A DNA stretch of 64,000 nucleotides, from the NCBI GenBank assembly GCA_023426375.1, contig JAFAAV010000037.1, forward strand, positions 39,583-103,582. The letters run 5' to 3'. The stretch is from Actinomycetes bacterium (GTDB lineage: Bacteria; Actinomycetota; Actinomycetes; Actinomycetales; Micrococcaceae). Below, piece after piece: positions 46,155-54,506 of this stretch. The notes beneath the pieces are model-generated. The model was not told where the DNA came from. It saw nothing but the letters and a program-made list of their open reading frames with translations, and made no database searches. The position numbers and the translations under genes are program-made. The stretch's first letter is position 1; each line of letters begins with the position of its first letter.

Positions 46155-46193
46155 GAAGCCCGGAACCTCTCCTCATCGGCGGTTCCGGGCTTC
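46155..46193 (-). terminator. Terminator of the DUF2382 gene
   Basis: GAAGCCCGGAACC at 46155-46167 pairs with GGTTCCGGGCTTC at 46181-46193; on the minus strand it is followed by a T-rich CTTCTTTTTCTT. It lies 17 bases after the DUF2382 stop. Confidence 0.85.
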
Positions 46194-46209
46194 TCCCGCA
46201 GGCGAAGAA

Positions 46210-46653
46210 TTATGCGCGGTGGTCATCCGTCTGGATGTCGATGCGCTCCTTGCGGAGGGTGTCCTCAATGACTTCGGTGCGTTCGGTGCGCTCGGCCACC
46301 AGGCGAACACGCTGGTAGGGAACGCGCACGGTCTGGACCACGGCTTCAGTGCGGTACAGGATCAGTTCGTCGTCACCCACGGGCAACTCTCGGCCGTCCA
46401 GGAACGCCTGGCGCTCCTCTTCGCTAATGGGTGTGCGAACCACGTCAGGCTCTTCGGAGCCCAGGGTCACTTCTTGGCGTACGGGCTCTTCGACCACGTA
46501 CTTGCGGAGACGGAGCTTGCCGGTCTCCTCTTGCTGGCGATTGATCACCAGACGCTCTTCATGACGAACCACGGATGCGGCCTGGTCATCGAGCATTTCT
46601 TCACGGTGCGGATCACGCGGGTCCTGCCCGGGAGCGTTGTTCTGTACTGCCAT
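46210..46653 (-). CDS. DUF2382 (YsnF/AvaK-type) stress protein
   Basis: A 147-aa acidic/basic alternating protein whose residues about 30-140 match DUF2382: VVRHEERLVINRQQEETGKL, RKYVVEEPV and ERTERTEVIEDTLRKERIDI. Relatives such as B. subtilis YsnF are general stress proteins, often fused to PRC-barrel domains, but no PRC-barrel is present here. Molecular function is unknown. An AGGAGG box stands 6 bases before the ATG. It is monocistronic with its own terminator. Confidence 0.85.
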   Translation of the reverse strand: MAVQNNAPGQDPRDPHREEMLDDQAASVVRHEERLVINRQQEETGKLRLRKYVVEEPVRQEVTLGSEEPDVVRTPISEEERQAFLDGRELPVGDDELILYRTEAVVQTVRVPYQRVRLVAERTERTEVIEDTLRKERIDIQTDDHRA

Positions 46654-46759
46654 CCTGACCTCCTGAAAGAGTGTGTTCTAGAGATTATCAGCCGGGTTAT
46701 GTTGCGACCTACCGTGTAGCATTTGGAGCTACCCCGGTGGGTCCCGAAAGGATGAGCTG

Positions 46760-47422
46760 ATGAGCTATTCGGATGATGGCAACGGTTACTTCACACGTGC
46801 TCTGGACGCCGAGGACCGGGGTGAACTCTCCCAGGCCGAGACCGCTTATCGGCAGGCGATCGAGTTGTTCAAAGAATCCAACCAGACCCACCGGGAGTTG
46901 GCAGCATGCCATTACAACCTGGGGCACCTGTACGTGGTCATGAACGTGCGGGACAAGGCGATCACGGAATACCAACGCTGCCTGGAGTACTTCGGGCAGA
47001 TCCCGGACAGCAGTAAACCCAAGGGCCGCGCGCACCTGATCGTCGGCTCTTTACTCGTGGAGGACCGGGATTATCCGCGCGCGGAATCCCATCTTCTGGA
47101 CGCGCTCGGCCAGTACCTGGATGCGCCTCACGAGCCCAAGGATCAGGCCGAGTGCTACATCAATCTGGCGCGCGTCTACAACGCCACCAAACGCCGGGCG
47201 CAGGCGATCACGGCATATAACCGGGCGTTGGATTACTACCAGGAAACACCCGATTCGCAGCGCGACCAATCCGATTGCTACACCGAATTGGGCATCGTGT
47301 ACCAGCATCTGGGCAAACTGGACGAATCGGCTGCCGCCTATGGTGAGGCCGCACGTTTGCGCCAGCAGTCCACTCATCACCACCACAAGCACAAGCACAA
47401 GCACAAGGGTTCCGAGTCATGA
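46760..47422 (+). CDS. TPR-repeat protein with His/Lys-rich C-terminal tail
   Basis: A 220-aa helical protein made of about four to five tetratricopeptide repeats (for example AETAYRQAIELF, NLGHLYVVMNVRDKAITEY and LGIVYQHLGKLDESAAAYGEA), a scaffold for protein binding. The last ~15 residues read HHHHKHKHKHKG, a probable metal- or acid-binding tail encoded by a CAC/AAG run. No signal peptide. The gene overlaps the aldo/keto reductase by four bases. Confidence 0.8.
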   Translation: MSYSDDGNGYFTRALDAEDRGELSQAETAYRQAIELFKESNQTHRELAACHYNLGHLYVVMNVRDKAITEYQRCLEYFGQIPDSSKPKGRAHLIVGSLLVEDRDYPRAESHLLDALGQYLDAPHEPKDQAECYINLARVYNATKRRAQAITAYNRALDYYQETPDSQRDQSDCYTELGIVYQHLGKLDESAAAYGEAARLRQQSTHHHHKHKHKHKGSES

Positions 47423-48375
47423 GTTCTCCGCTAATTTACGGTTGCATGGCCCTGGGTGGGCCGTGGGATCGTTCCGAAATCACCGCAGCCCAGTTCGACG
47501 CCGCCCACACCGCTGTGCGCGCCGCTCGCGAGGCCGGGTTCGACCTCTTCGATCACGCTGACATCTACGCGGCCGGCAAGTCCGAGACGATCTTCGGACG
47601 GATCCTGGCCGAAGATCCGGAGCTCCGTGAGGGGATCACGCTGCAGACCAAGTGCGGCATCCGTATCCCCGGTAATACCGGCCCGGAGGACGCCCCGGTG
47701 CACTACCGGTTGGATCGGGACACGATTCGCGCAAGCCTCGAAGGCTCCTTGCAGCGCCTGGGCGTGGACAGCGTGGAGCGACTGATCCTGCATCGCCCCG
47801 ACCCACTGACAACCATGGGCGAAACCGCCCGCACGCTCGATGAACTGCGCTCAGAGGGCCTGATCAACTCCGTGGGGTTGTCGAACATGACGCTTCGCCA
47901 TGTCGCTGCGTTCCAACAGCTGCTGTGCACTCCCCTCACCGCGGTGCAGGTTCAGATGAGCCTGGCCCACCGTGACTTCGTGGAAACCCAGATCCTGGGC
48001 AACCAGACGGAGGGCACCGAATACAACTTCCCCGAAGGGCTCTTGACCCACTGCGCGGCGGATGAAATCGAAGCTCAGGCGTGGGGCGCCATGGCGGACG
48101 GCATCTACTCCGGCCGCCAAGCGCCCGAAGGTGACCGGACCGCGGAGGCCACGAGCGGCGTCGTCGAACGTTTGGCCGAACGCATGAATGTCTCCCGCGA
48201 GGCCGTGGTCGTGGGCTGGCTGCTGCGCCACCCGTACGCAATCCGTCCGGTGGTCGGCACCATGAACCCGGAACGCATCCGGTCGTGCGCTCAGGCACCG
48301 CAAGCTGCTGAACACATGACCCATGCGGACTGGTACGAGCTCTGGACGGCCGCCCGCGGGCATTCGTTGCCGTAA
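47419..48375 (+). CDS. Aldo/keto reductase, YdhF-like
   Basis: A 318-aa NADPH-dependent TIM-barrel oxidoreductase. The catalytic tetrad is partly visible: Asp and Tyr in LFDHADIYAAGKSE, Lys in LQTKCGIR, His in LILHRPDP. NADPH-binding residues lie in the late PVVGTMNPERIR. Physiological substrate unknown. It starts inside the stop of the TPR gene (ATGA), so the two are coupled. Confidence 0.85.
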   Translation: MSSPLIYGCMALGGPWDRSEITAAQFDAAHTAVRAAREAGFDLFDHADIYAAGKSETIFGRILAEDPELREGITLQTKCGIRIPGNTGPEDAPVHYRLDRDTIRASLEGSLQRLGVDSVERLILHRPDPLTTMGETARTLDELRSEGLINSVGLSNMTLRHVAAFQQLLCTPLTAVQVQMSLAHRDFVETQILGNQTEGTEYNFPEGLLTHCAADEIEAQAWGAMADGIYSGRQAPEGDRTAEATSGVVERLAERMNVSREAVVVGWLLRHPYAIRPVVGTMNPERIRSCAQAPQAAEHMTHADWYELWTAARGHSLP

Positions 48376-48556
48376 GTGTCGTGGCCGTGTGAGTACCGGG
48401 CGAAAAGAGTATTCTCCGAAGTGAGGCCTGACTAGGGCACTAAGTGATCGTCACCAAACGGTGACCTTCATACGCTTGCTACGGACAGCCCACATGGCTA
48501 TTTTCTTTTGTAAAGGAAGCCGTCGCGGGCTGCGACGGTTGACAGGGAGAGTATCC

Positions 48557-49111
48557 ATGAACCGACCTTGGCTTACCCGCACGCCCGGGCATGTGGTGTG
48601 CGAACCAAACGAGTTCAGTTATCGCACCGACCTACCCGTGGTTGATGCCACGGCCACCAGGACACTCGCGATCGACGAACTCACCTCCGTGGAATTGCGG
48701 GTCACCCCCGGCCAGCACCAACTCGTCATTACCCACGGCGACGACCACTGGGTGGAGACGATCGGGCTTTTCGACGACGCCGCCGCGGACCTTCCGATTC
48801 TCCGGCGCCTGCCCAACCCCACCGGGTTCGCGTCCGATTTCGAAGTGGGCTGCACCGTGACTTCGCATTCGCAACGAGGTCTGGTCAAGACGCTCCAACA
48901 ATTACGGGACCGCTTGGACAACGCACCTCTCGCGCTGTGCGTTCAGGATCCCGAGGAGCCCACCGCGATCACTGCGGCCTGCTGTCACATGGACCCGGTG
49001 GAGAACACCCTCATGTGGTGGACGTGGCGGACCCTGCCCGAGTCTGGCTGCGTGGTGCGCACCCGCGCACAGTTGCACCTCACCGCGGTGCCGCAGGGAG
49101 TGGCCGCGTAG
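48557..49111 (+). CDS. DUF2617-family protein
   Basis: A 184-aa soluble protein. The C-terminal half, ALCVQDPEEPTAITA followed by WWTWRTLPESGCVVRTRA, matches the actinobacterial DUF2617 pattern as I know it; function unknown. The ATG at 48557 has AGGGAGA 8 bases upstream, whereas the in-frame upstream extension has no ribosome binding site. The convergent thioesterase gene ends 13 bases away. Confidence 0.65.
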   Translation: MNRPWLTRTPGHVVCEPNEFSYRTDLPVVDATATRTLAIDELTSVELRVTPGQHQLVITHGDDHWVETIGLFDDAAADLPILRRLPNPTGFASDFEVGCTVTSHSQRGLVKTLQQLRDRLDNAPLALCVQDPEEPTAITAACCHMDPVENTLMWWTWRTLPESGCVVRTRAQLHLTAVPQGVAA

Positions 49112-49124
49112 CCACTCGCGGGGC

Positions 49125-49601
49125 TCAGAACGGCGACGACGCCGTGTACGGCTCCAGCAGTTCGCGCTGCTCCTTGGTGATGCGCAGAACCGTCTGGGTT
49201 TCAGGCACGAACAGCGCCAGCTGGGTCTGGGCACGAACGCAAGGAGCGCCGTCGGCTGCGTCGACAATTTCGAAGCCGAGTTCCAACGTGGCCGCCTTGG
49301 CCGAGACGACCCAGACGCGCACCTCCGTGGGGACGTTGCGGTAGGCCAGCGGGCGCAGGTACTTGACCCGATGTTCGGCAATGAGCGCCTGGGTGCCCTC
49401 CGGGAGCACCGAGAAGAGGGGAATCTTGGCCGGGGCCACCTGCTCGCCCGTGCCCACCGGCACGCCGAACGTGGCGATGCGCGCCTCCTCGAGCACACGC
49501 ATGACCTCAACGTTGTTGACGTGGCCGTACGGATCCATGTCGCCCCAGCGCAGCGGAACCTGGCATGTGACGGAGCGTTCCAAGTACTCGTTCGATCGCA
49601 T
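49125..49601 (-). CDS. Acyl-CoA thioesterase, hotdog fold (4HBT)
   Basis: A 158-aa single-hotdog thioesterase. The N-terminal motif RWGDMDPYGHVNNVEVMRVLEEAR carries the conserved Asp of the 4HBT active site. It hydrolyses acyl-CoA esters; chain length is not predictable. The ATG at 49601 has GAGGAG 8 bases upstream and is preferred over an in-frame ATG 15 bases earlier. Confidence 0.87.
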   Translation of the reverse strand: MRSNEYLERSVTCQVPLRWGDMDPYGHVNNVEVMRVLEEARIATFGVPVGTGEQVAPAKIPLFSVLPEGTQALIAEHRVKYLRPLAYRNVPTEVRVWVVSAKAATLELGFEIVDAADGAPCVRAQTQLALFVPETQTVLRITKEQRELLEPYTASSPF

Positions 49602-49707
49602 ATCGGCGCTCCTCACGTGCGGTTTTGCAGTCTTGACCGGCAGCTCACGGGATTGCCGGGGATGAATGAGATGATATCCGCGTCCGCGTTCTGATGGGGG
49701 TATTTGG

Positions 49708-50337
49708 GTGACGGTTCAGGGCTCCACCGGGTCCAAGCGGCGTGCCTGGCCCGCTCGGCTGGCCATTGCTTTTGCAGTGGCCGTTGCCGGGTGGCTCGCG
49801 GTCTGCTGGGCCGTCATGGAACATCCCCGCACGGAGGAACCCGCGATGTCGGACGCCCTGCTCGTGCTCGGCCCTCCGGACACCCAACGCATGGCCAGGG
49901 CGCAAGGACTGATGGAGCGAGGTATCGCGCCCGTACTGGTGATCGCGACCCCAGATGCCCAGCCCGATGATCCGCCCGCCTTGGTGCAGTACTACGAGGA
50001 CAAGGATTTCTGCACCCCGCGCACCGACTACGAAGTCATCTGTTTTCAACCCAATCCCTCCACGACCCAGGGCGAGGCCATGCAGTTGCGCGACCTGGCG
50101 GCCCAACGCGGTTGGGACACCGTGACCGCTGTGACGTTCAAGCAGCACGTGCCGCGGGCACGCATGATCTTGGAACGTTGCTACCCCGGGGAACTGCGCA
50201 TGAGCGCGACCGATTACCAGTTCACGCCGCTTCGCACCCTGCGGCAGTATGTGTATCAGAGCGGCGGGTACGTGAAGGCCTGGCTCACCCCCGGCTGCGA
50301 ACAGCAGTTGCCAGGCAACCCGAAAGAGTTGGATTGA
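49708..50337 (+). CDS. DUF218/YdcF-like membrane-anchored protein
   Basis: A 209-aa protein with one N-terminal membrane helix (about residues 16-36) and an extracytoplasmic domain of the DUF218 type: DALLVLGPPDTQRMARAQGLMERG, NPSTTQGEAMQLRDLAAQRGW and VTFKQHVPRARMILERCY follow the usual order (nucleotide-like loop, conserved E, H-R motif). Relatives include E. coli YdcF/ElyC, linked to envelope functions. Reaction unknown. Confidence 0.75.
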   Translation: MTVQGSTGSKRRAWPARLAIAFAVAVAGWLAVCWAVMEHPRTEEPAMSDALLVLGPPDTQRMARAQGLMERGIAPVLVIATPDAQPDDPPALVQYYEDKDFCTPRTDYEVICFQPNPSTTQGEAMQLRDLAAQRGWDTVTAVTFKQHVPRARMILERCYPGELRMSATDYQFTPLRTLRQYVYQSGGYVKAWLTPGCEQQLPGNPKELD

Positions 50338-50344
50338 AGTTCTC

Positions 50345-50668
50345 ATGACTGATCTCCAGTGCCCCGCAACGATAGTTTTCGTCGCCGACGCCGCCGCGGC
50401 AGATTCACTGCCCAGCTCTCGTTTTCGCGTGGCCCAGGTGATCTCGCCGTACGTGCGCACCCCTGTGGATCTGGTTGGCACCGTCGAGAACGTCGCGGAT
50501 GAGTACCGTGGGGAATGCGTGGCGGTAGTGGCTCCCCGGTCGCTGGTGAATGAGTCGTTGGCTGAGGCTTCCGTTGAGGGATCTCCCGCTTCCCTTTCTC
50601 CGGATGCCCCGTGGGTCGCGGTGGACGTGGATTCCACCGGGTGGAAGCTGCTGCCCACCGATCTCTGA
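50345..50668 (+). CDS. Hypothetical 107-aa protein
   Basis: Not recognised. A soluble acidic protein without signal peptide, starting 7 bases after the DUF218 stop, so probably cotranscribed with it; GAAG is the only weak ribosome binding site. Nothing like a catalytic motif is visible. A small hairpin CCACGTT/AACGTGG (50689-50705) lies just after it. Confidence 0.55.
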   Translation: MTDLQCPATIVFVADAAAADSLPSSRFRVAQVISPYVRTPVDLVGTVENVADEYRGECVAVVAPRSLVNESLAEASVEGSPASLSPDAPWVAVDVDSTGWKLLPTDL

Positions 50669-50711
50669 GGATTCTTATGCGTGTCTGACCACGTTCCTAA
50701 CGTGGGGCTTC

Positions 50712-50765
50712 ATGACTATTGAGCCCGCGATCGGAGAGTTCGTGTTGACCGTGATGCCCCGGTGA
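50712..50765 (+). CDS. Possible 17-aa leader peptide coupled to the DUF457 gene
   Basis: An ATG at 50712 opens an 18-codon frame (MTIEPAIGEFVLTVMPR, stop TGA at 50763-50765). The stop overlaps the GTG/ATG start of the following gene, which has no ribosome binding site of its own, so the peptide could deliver ribosomes to it. The leader's own ribosome binding site is poor. Confidence 0.3.
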   Translation: MTIEPAIGEFVLTVMPR

Positions 50766-51607
50766 TGGGGCCGAGCCATGCGGCGTGTGGTGCTGCCGCG
50801 TGGGTGGCGTTGACCGCCGACTACACCCTGCAATTTTCTGGTTTCTCCGTGCCCATCGGATTCAATGTGCTCCCCGTTGGTGACGCGGGCGTGGTCACCG
50901 GTGCCCTGATCTGCGCCGGCGCCGCACTGTTGCCGGACATCGACCACCCGAGTGGAACCGTTGCGCGTTCCCTACCGCCGTTCTCGGGGTGGCTTTCGCG
51001 AATCGTGGCTCGGTTATCCGGGGGCCATCGACGAGGAACTCACTCCCTGATCGGGCTGCTCGTATTCACCCTTCTGGCCTGGTTGTCGCAGAACGCAGCA
51101 ATTCCCGTGGGTGACGGGATGCGATGGTTGGCGCAATCGAGCGGAGATGCTTCTGCCCCTGCAGTTGTTTCAGCCTTACCCGGGCAGGTGTGGCCGCTGG
51201 CCGCCGTGTTATCGGTATTGATGATTGCGTTCGCGGTGAAGGTCCTGGCGTTCATTCCGGATCGAATCTCGCATGCCAACTGGCTGGTGGCGATCGGCCT
51301 GGGCATCGTGGTGGCGACCAATCCACCGGATCATCCGTGGTGGTTCGTGATCGCGGTTGCCCTGGGGTGTGCGGTGCACATGATCGGCGACATGGTGACC
51401 ACGCAGGGCATCCATCTGCTGTGGCCGTTGCGCCCCCGGTTACCGGTGCCGTCCACGTTCTACCGGGGCAGATCCTTTGTGCGGTTTCCCGTTCTGGGCA
51501 AGGCGGGATCCGGCATGGAGCTCGCGGTGCTGACTCCGATCAGCCTGTACGCGGTGATCGGTCTGGCGTGCGCGTTGGCTGCATGGGGTGGCGTGACTCT
51601 GGGGTGA
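50762..51607 (+). CDS. YdjM/DUF457-family membrane-bound metal-dependent hydrolase
   Basis: A 281-aa membrane protein with about six helices. Conserved family ligands are the N-terminal GPSHAACG, the LLPDIDHPSG motif, RRGTHSLIG and the late CAVHMIGDMVTTQG. YdjM-type proteins are LexA-regulated in E. coli but their substrate is unknown. The start is GTG 50762 or ATG 50765. It is followed by tRNA-Leu. Confidence 0.82.
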   Translation: MMGPSHAACGAAAWVALTADYTLQFSGFSVPIGFNVLPVGDAGVVTGALICAGAALLPDIDHPSGTVARSLPPFSGWLSRIVARLSGGHRRGTHSLIGLLVFTLLAWLSQNAAIPVGDGMRWLAQSSGDASAPAVVSALPGQVWPLAAVLSVLMIAFAVKVLAFIPDRISHANWLVAIGLGIVVATNPPDHPWWFVIAVALGCAVHMIGDMVTTQGIHLLWPLRPRLPVPSTFYRGRSFVRFPVLGKAGSGMELAVLTPISLYAVIGLACALAAWGGVTLG

Positions 51608-51710
51608 TTCGGTTGCCCTGGGACGCCGTGCACGGCGATTCGCCAAACGGCTCACGCATCGGGTAGGCTACTCAACGTTGTTCACCGGCGGAAGCTGAGT
51701 GAATAAACAA

Positions 51711-51797
51711 GCGCGAGTGGCGGAATAGGCAGACGCGCACGGTTCAGGTCCGTGTGCCCGAGAGGGCGTGGGGGTTCAACTCCCCCCTCGCGCACCA
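51711..51797 (+). tRNA. tRNA-Leu (CAG anticodon)
   Basis: A class II tRNA of 87 bases including an encoded CCA. The acceptor stem GCGCGAG/CTCGCGC closes 51711-51717 with 51787-51793, discriminator A, then CCA. The anticodon arm CACGG-TTCAGGT-CCGTG gives CAG, reading CUG. The long variable arm (GCCCGAGAGGGC-like) is typical of Leu. The T-arm GGGGG-TTCAACT-CCCCC is perfect. Confidence 0.96.
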
Positions 51798-51802
51798 CAG
51801 TG

Positions 51803-51849
51803 AAACCGGCTGTTGACAAGGCGAAATGCCTTCTCGACAGCCGGTTTTT
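51803..51849 (+). terminator. Terminator after tRNA-Leu
   Basis: AACCGGCTGT at 51804-51813 pairs with ACAGCCGGTT at 51837-51846, with an inner AAGGC/GCCTT stem, and runs into TTTTTC. A textbook intrinsic terminator for the tRNA transcript. Confidence 0.9.
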
Positions 51850-52320
51850 CGTTGTTGGCCACCGTGCATCCGCCCGGGTTTAGTGGCCAGCGACATCTGA
51901 GGTCGAGATGCGCAGCGTAAAGGCAGCTCAGAGTGCGTTCTTGTGCCATAGATGTCAGGGCTCCCGTGGGCCTCCGTGAACAACTTCCTCCGGTAGCCAT
52001 ATGACCAACGTTGCTACCCCTAGAAACGTCTGGCTGCATTCCCATCGACGTTCCGACCCGGATTCTTCAGCCCCTGCATTCTGGTCGACAGTCCAGCCCA
52101 AAACTAGCCGGATGCTGGCATTACCGTCGATCACTCTGCACATGGGAGCCAGGCTAGGGCTTTACCGTCGTCCAGTTTCCCTCCAGCTCTCGGGTACCGG
52201 TTCTACCGTCGATGACTTTGCACCCGGTTCCAGAGCCTTGGCGTTGTCGTCGATCCGGCTGTGTTCCCTCGCCCTGGTGGGTCGAAGCATCGCCCAAAGT
52301 GCAGGTGGGAGAATCGTGCC
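51850..52320. other. Gene-free region holding repeat array 2
   Basis: About 470 bases between the tRNA terminator and the 49-aa gene show no frame with coding character. The first ~175 bases hold nothing that I recognise. The rest is a phased repeat array, listed separately. Confidence 0.5.
52025..52270. repeat. Phased TCGA-motif array 2 (six units)
   Basis: TCGA (or TCGT) centres lie at 52045, 52085, 52127, 52168, 52209 and 52250, that is 40, 42, 41, 41 and 41 bp apart. The first two units are in the minus orientation and the last four in the plus orientation. Best units: TTACCGTCGATCACTCTGCA at 52121-52140 and TACCGTCGATGACTTTGCA at 52204-52222. This is the largest of three such arrays in the window. 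Confidence 0.78.
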
Positions 52321-52470
52321 ATGAGCACACTCGATGACGCCTTGGGCCTGGTCGTCCAGGCCCGCCCCCTGTGGGAGGCTTCGCCCCTCGGTTACGCGAT
52401 CTACGCTCTGACCACCGGCGCCGAGGCCGATCGCGCCACTGCCGCCGCAATGCTCAACCCGGGGGTGTGA
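52321..52470 (+). CDS. Small 49-aa protein upstream of the peptidase-like gene
   Basis: Not recognised. It begins with ATG after a GGGAGA box 7 bases upstream and reads as a short amphipathic helical protein (LDDALGLVVQARPLW). Its TGA overlaps the GTG of the next gene (GTGA), so it is cotranscribed and coupled. Codon use matches the background. Confidence 0.6.
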   Translation: MSTLDDALGLVVQARPLWEASPLGYAIYALTTGAEADRATAAAMLNPGV

Positions 52471-53261
52471 CCCCGCCGATGATGTCGTCGAGTTCGAATA
52501 ACCACCCGCTTGCCAAACGAGGGAACTCTTGGCGGACGTCTCTGATTTTTCTGGTGATCGTGGGGTTGATCGTCGGAGCACTGGTCTGGTTCGGACCAAC
52601 GATCGCCAACAGTTTCCGCGTACAGGACGGCCGCTTCTACGTGGGCTCGGAATGCAGTGTCGAGACTCAAAACGGAACCATCAACCTCAGCCGCGACGAG
52701 GCCAAGCTCGCAACCACGGCAGTTGCGCTAGCCACTCGCGGTGCGGAAACCCCGGACACCTCCGGCGTCGACCCGGCGGTCATTCAGCGCCTCGCGGATG
52801 GGCCTGCTGACGACGCCGGGCCAAGCCTTCGCTGCGAAGGCACCGCCGCTGATGACTTATCCGAGCAAGAACTGACACCCACCGGCCTGACGCCGCGAGC
52901 TCAGCAACTACGTGACGACATGACCGCGGTCTTCGGTGATCAGCCACTGGGCGGGTTCGCACCCGGAGGTGTCAACCAAGGGCATGGAGCCGAATCGACC
53001 CACTACAGTGGTCGCGGGGTCGACATCTTCTTCCGTCCGATCACCGAGGAGAACCGCCGCGAGGGGTGGATTCTCGCACAGTGGCTGATTGCCCACGCGG
53101 ACGATCTGGACATCCAGTACGTGATCTTCGACGACAAGATCTGGAGCTCCCACAGCCCCCGCGGACATTGGCAAACCTACGACGCTCCCGAGCCGGCCAA
53201 TGACATCCTGCGTCACCGGGATCATGTGCACGTGGATGTTCTACGCGGTGAACCCCGGTAG
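52467..53261 (+). CDS. Membrane-anchored peptidase-like protein (ARB-07466-type C-terminal domain)
   Basis: A 264-aa protein with one N-terminal membrane helix (about residues 23-43) and an extracellular C-terminal domain. Motifs HYSGRGVDIFF, EGWILAQWLIAHADDLDIQYVIFDDKIW and HRDHVHVDV follow the pattern of a domain common in actinobacterial cell-wall proteins and related to D,D-carboxypeptidase (M15) folds, with H, D and HxH as likely Zn ligands. GTG 52467 (coupled to the small gene) or ATG 52479 is the start. Activity is not proven by the motifs. Confidence 0.75.
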   Translation: MTPPMMSSSSNNHPLAKRGNSWRTSLIFLVIVGLIVGALVWFGPTIANSFRVQDGRFYVGSECSVETQNGTINLSRDEAKLATTAVALATRGAETPDTSGVDPAVIQRLADGPADDAGPSLRCEGTAADDLSEQELTPTGLTPRAQQLRDDMTAVFGDQPLGGFAPGGVNQGHGAESTHYSGRGVDIFFRPITEENRREGWILAQWLIAHADDLDIQYVIFDDKIWSSHSPRGHWQTYDAPEPANDILRHRDHVHVDVLRGEPR

Positions 53262-53534
53262 AGAATTTCCATGTTGTGCGAGCCGCGTCCCAGCCTCTGG
53301 CACGGCAATCCGACGAAATAACGACATCACGTTCGTCTTGCATCTATCAATGGATAAAACCCCTGATTTGACGCCTGTTATTAAATCGTAACGCTCTCGC
53401 TTAGCCCACTAATCGAAGTGGAAACCACCAGAAGCGACCATCGCTCCTAGTCAGATGCTTCTTTACTGTGTAGTTTGAGTCTCGCTCAGATCAGGGGGTT
53501 GGTATCCCCAGCTATACGAGAAGGAGCGATCGTC

Positions 53535-54263
53535 ATGAAAACCTCCCTTTTCCAGAAAATCGGTATCGCGTTATTCGCATCGGCCGCACTGGCCACACCC
53601 ATGACTGCGCAGGCAGCGCCCGCAGTGGAAGAAACCAACGAGTACATCGTGGGCGGTGAACCCGCACAGAACCGCGCCGTGGTCCAACTCAAGTTCACTC
53701 AGAACGGCGGCCAGTACGGCTGCTCGGGTTCGCTCATCAGTGAGGAATGGGTGCTGACCGCCCGGCACTGCACCGAAGGTGCGAGCAACATGAACGTGTT
53801 CACGTCCAACTCCACTCAGAACCCGGGCCAGCCGGTGCGCGCGGCGCAACTCGCGAACTCGCCGCGCGGCGACGTCGGCCTGGTGCGTCTGTCCCAGCCG
53901 GTGAACGTGGGCGAGACCATGGACATCACCGACAGCACCGTCCCGCAGCGCGGGCAACAAGGAACGGTCCAGGGCTACGGACTGCGCGCCAACTCGACGC
54001 CGTCGACCGGCTTGTTCCAAGCGGAGGTACAGGTCACCGGCCCCAGCCGCGATCTTCACGGTGGCCCCGCAAGCAACCTCCGCGGCATCACCGGCGCGGC
54101 CAACCGCGGCGACTCGGGCGGCCCGCTCATCATCAACGGCCAGGTGGTGGGTGTCTGCTCAACCGGCGATACGCCCGACCCCGGCGCAAACATCAACTCC
54201 GGCTCGAACTACTCCAACGTGGCCGCCCACCGGGACTGGATCAGACAGACCGCCGGGATCTGA
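53535..54263 (+). CDS. Secreted trypsin-like serine protease (S1)
   Basis: A 242-aa protease: signal peptide (residues 1-28, AQA-type cleavage), a short propeptide, then the IVGG mature N-terminus at residue 38. The catalytic triad is complete: H78 in TARHC, D113 in DVGLVRL, S194 in RGDSGGP. Cysteines 63/79 form the usual His-loop disulfide. AAGGAG lies 8 bases before the ATG. A 273-base gap precedes it, with a short hairpin near 53494-53509 and no confident promoter. A decayed acetyltransferase remnant follows. Confidence 0.9.
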   Translation: MKTSLFQKIGIALFASAALATPMTAQAAPAVEETNEYIVGGEPAQNRAVVQLKFTQNGGQYGCSGSLISEEWVLTARHCTEGASNMNVFTSNSTQNPGQPVRAAQLANSPRGDVGLVRLSQPVNVGETMDITDSTVPQRGQQGTVQGYGLRANSTPSTGLFQAEVQVTGPSRDLHGGPASNLRGITGAANRGDSGGPLIINGQVVGVCSTGDTPDPGANINSGSNYSNVAAHRDWIRQTAGI

Positions 54264-54289
54264 TTCACTGAAAGGAGACCGTGGATAGC

Positions 54290-54326
54290 GGGACGCGCCG
54301 ACCACGACAAGGGGACGGCGCGTCCC
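54290..54326 (+). terminator. Hairpin terminator after the protease
   Basis: GGGACGCGCCG at 54290-54300 pairs perfectly with CGGCGCGTCCC at 54316-54326 across a 15-base loop. There is no T-run. It lies 27 bases after the protease stop and overlaps the start of the acetyltransferase remnant. Confidence 0.65.
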
Positions 54327-54506
54327 GTCACACTCACCCTGGAACTTCCCGTGTCGAATTACGGCTCGAGCAGTCTGATCGCACACGTGGACCCCGCCAA
54401 TGCGGCGTCGGGCCGGGTGCTGACCCGACGAGGATTCCACACAACGGTGCGGGAACATGGGCTAGATCGCTACGTCTGGCAGGAAAGGCCTTCCGCAGGT
54501 AGGTAA
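54318..54506 (+). pseudogene. Remnant of a GNAT-family N-acetyltransferase (C-terminal part)
   Basis: In the same frame as the protease, 62 codons with no start read PVTLTLELPVSNYGSS, then HVDPANAASGRVLTRRGF, then REHGLDRYVWQ and a stop. The middle segment is the classic last helix and strand of a GNAT acyltransferase (V-x-P-x-N-x-x-S-x-R-V-L-x-R-x-G-F). The acetyl-CoA-binding R/Q-x-x-G-x-G/A part is missing. No ribosome binding site or plausible start precedes it, so I read it as a 5'-truncated relic. Confidence 0.55.

Noticed and set aside
52025..52270. A CRISPR array at the 41-bp repeat
   Set aside because: Units are degenerate, change orientation inside the array and lack constant repeats with unique spacers. 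No cas genes are present.
51711..52320. An integrated element using tRNA-Leu as attachment site
   Set aside because: No integrase, no repeat of the tRNA 3' end downstream, and flanking genes look like ordinary chromosome.
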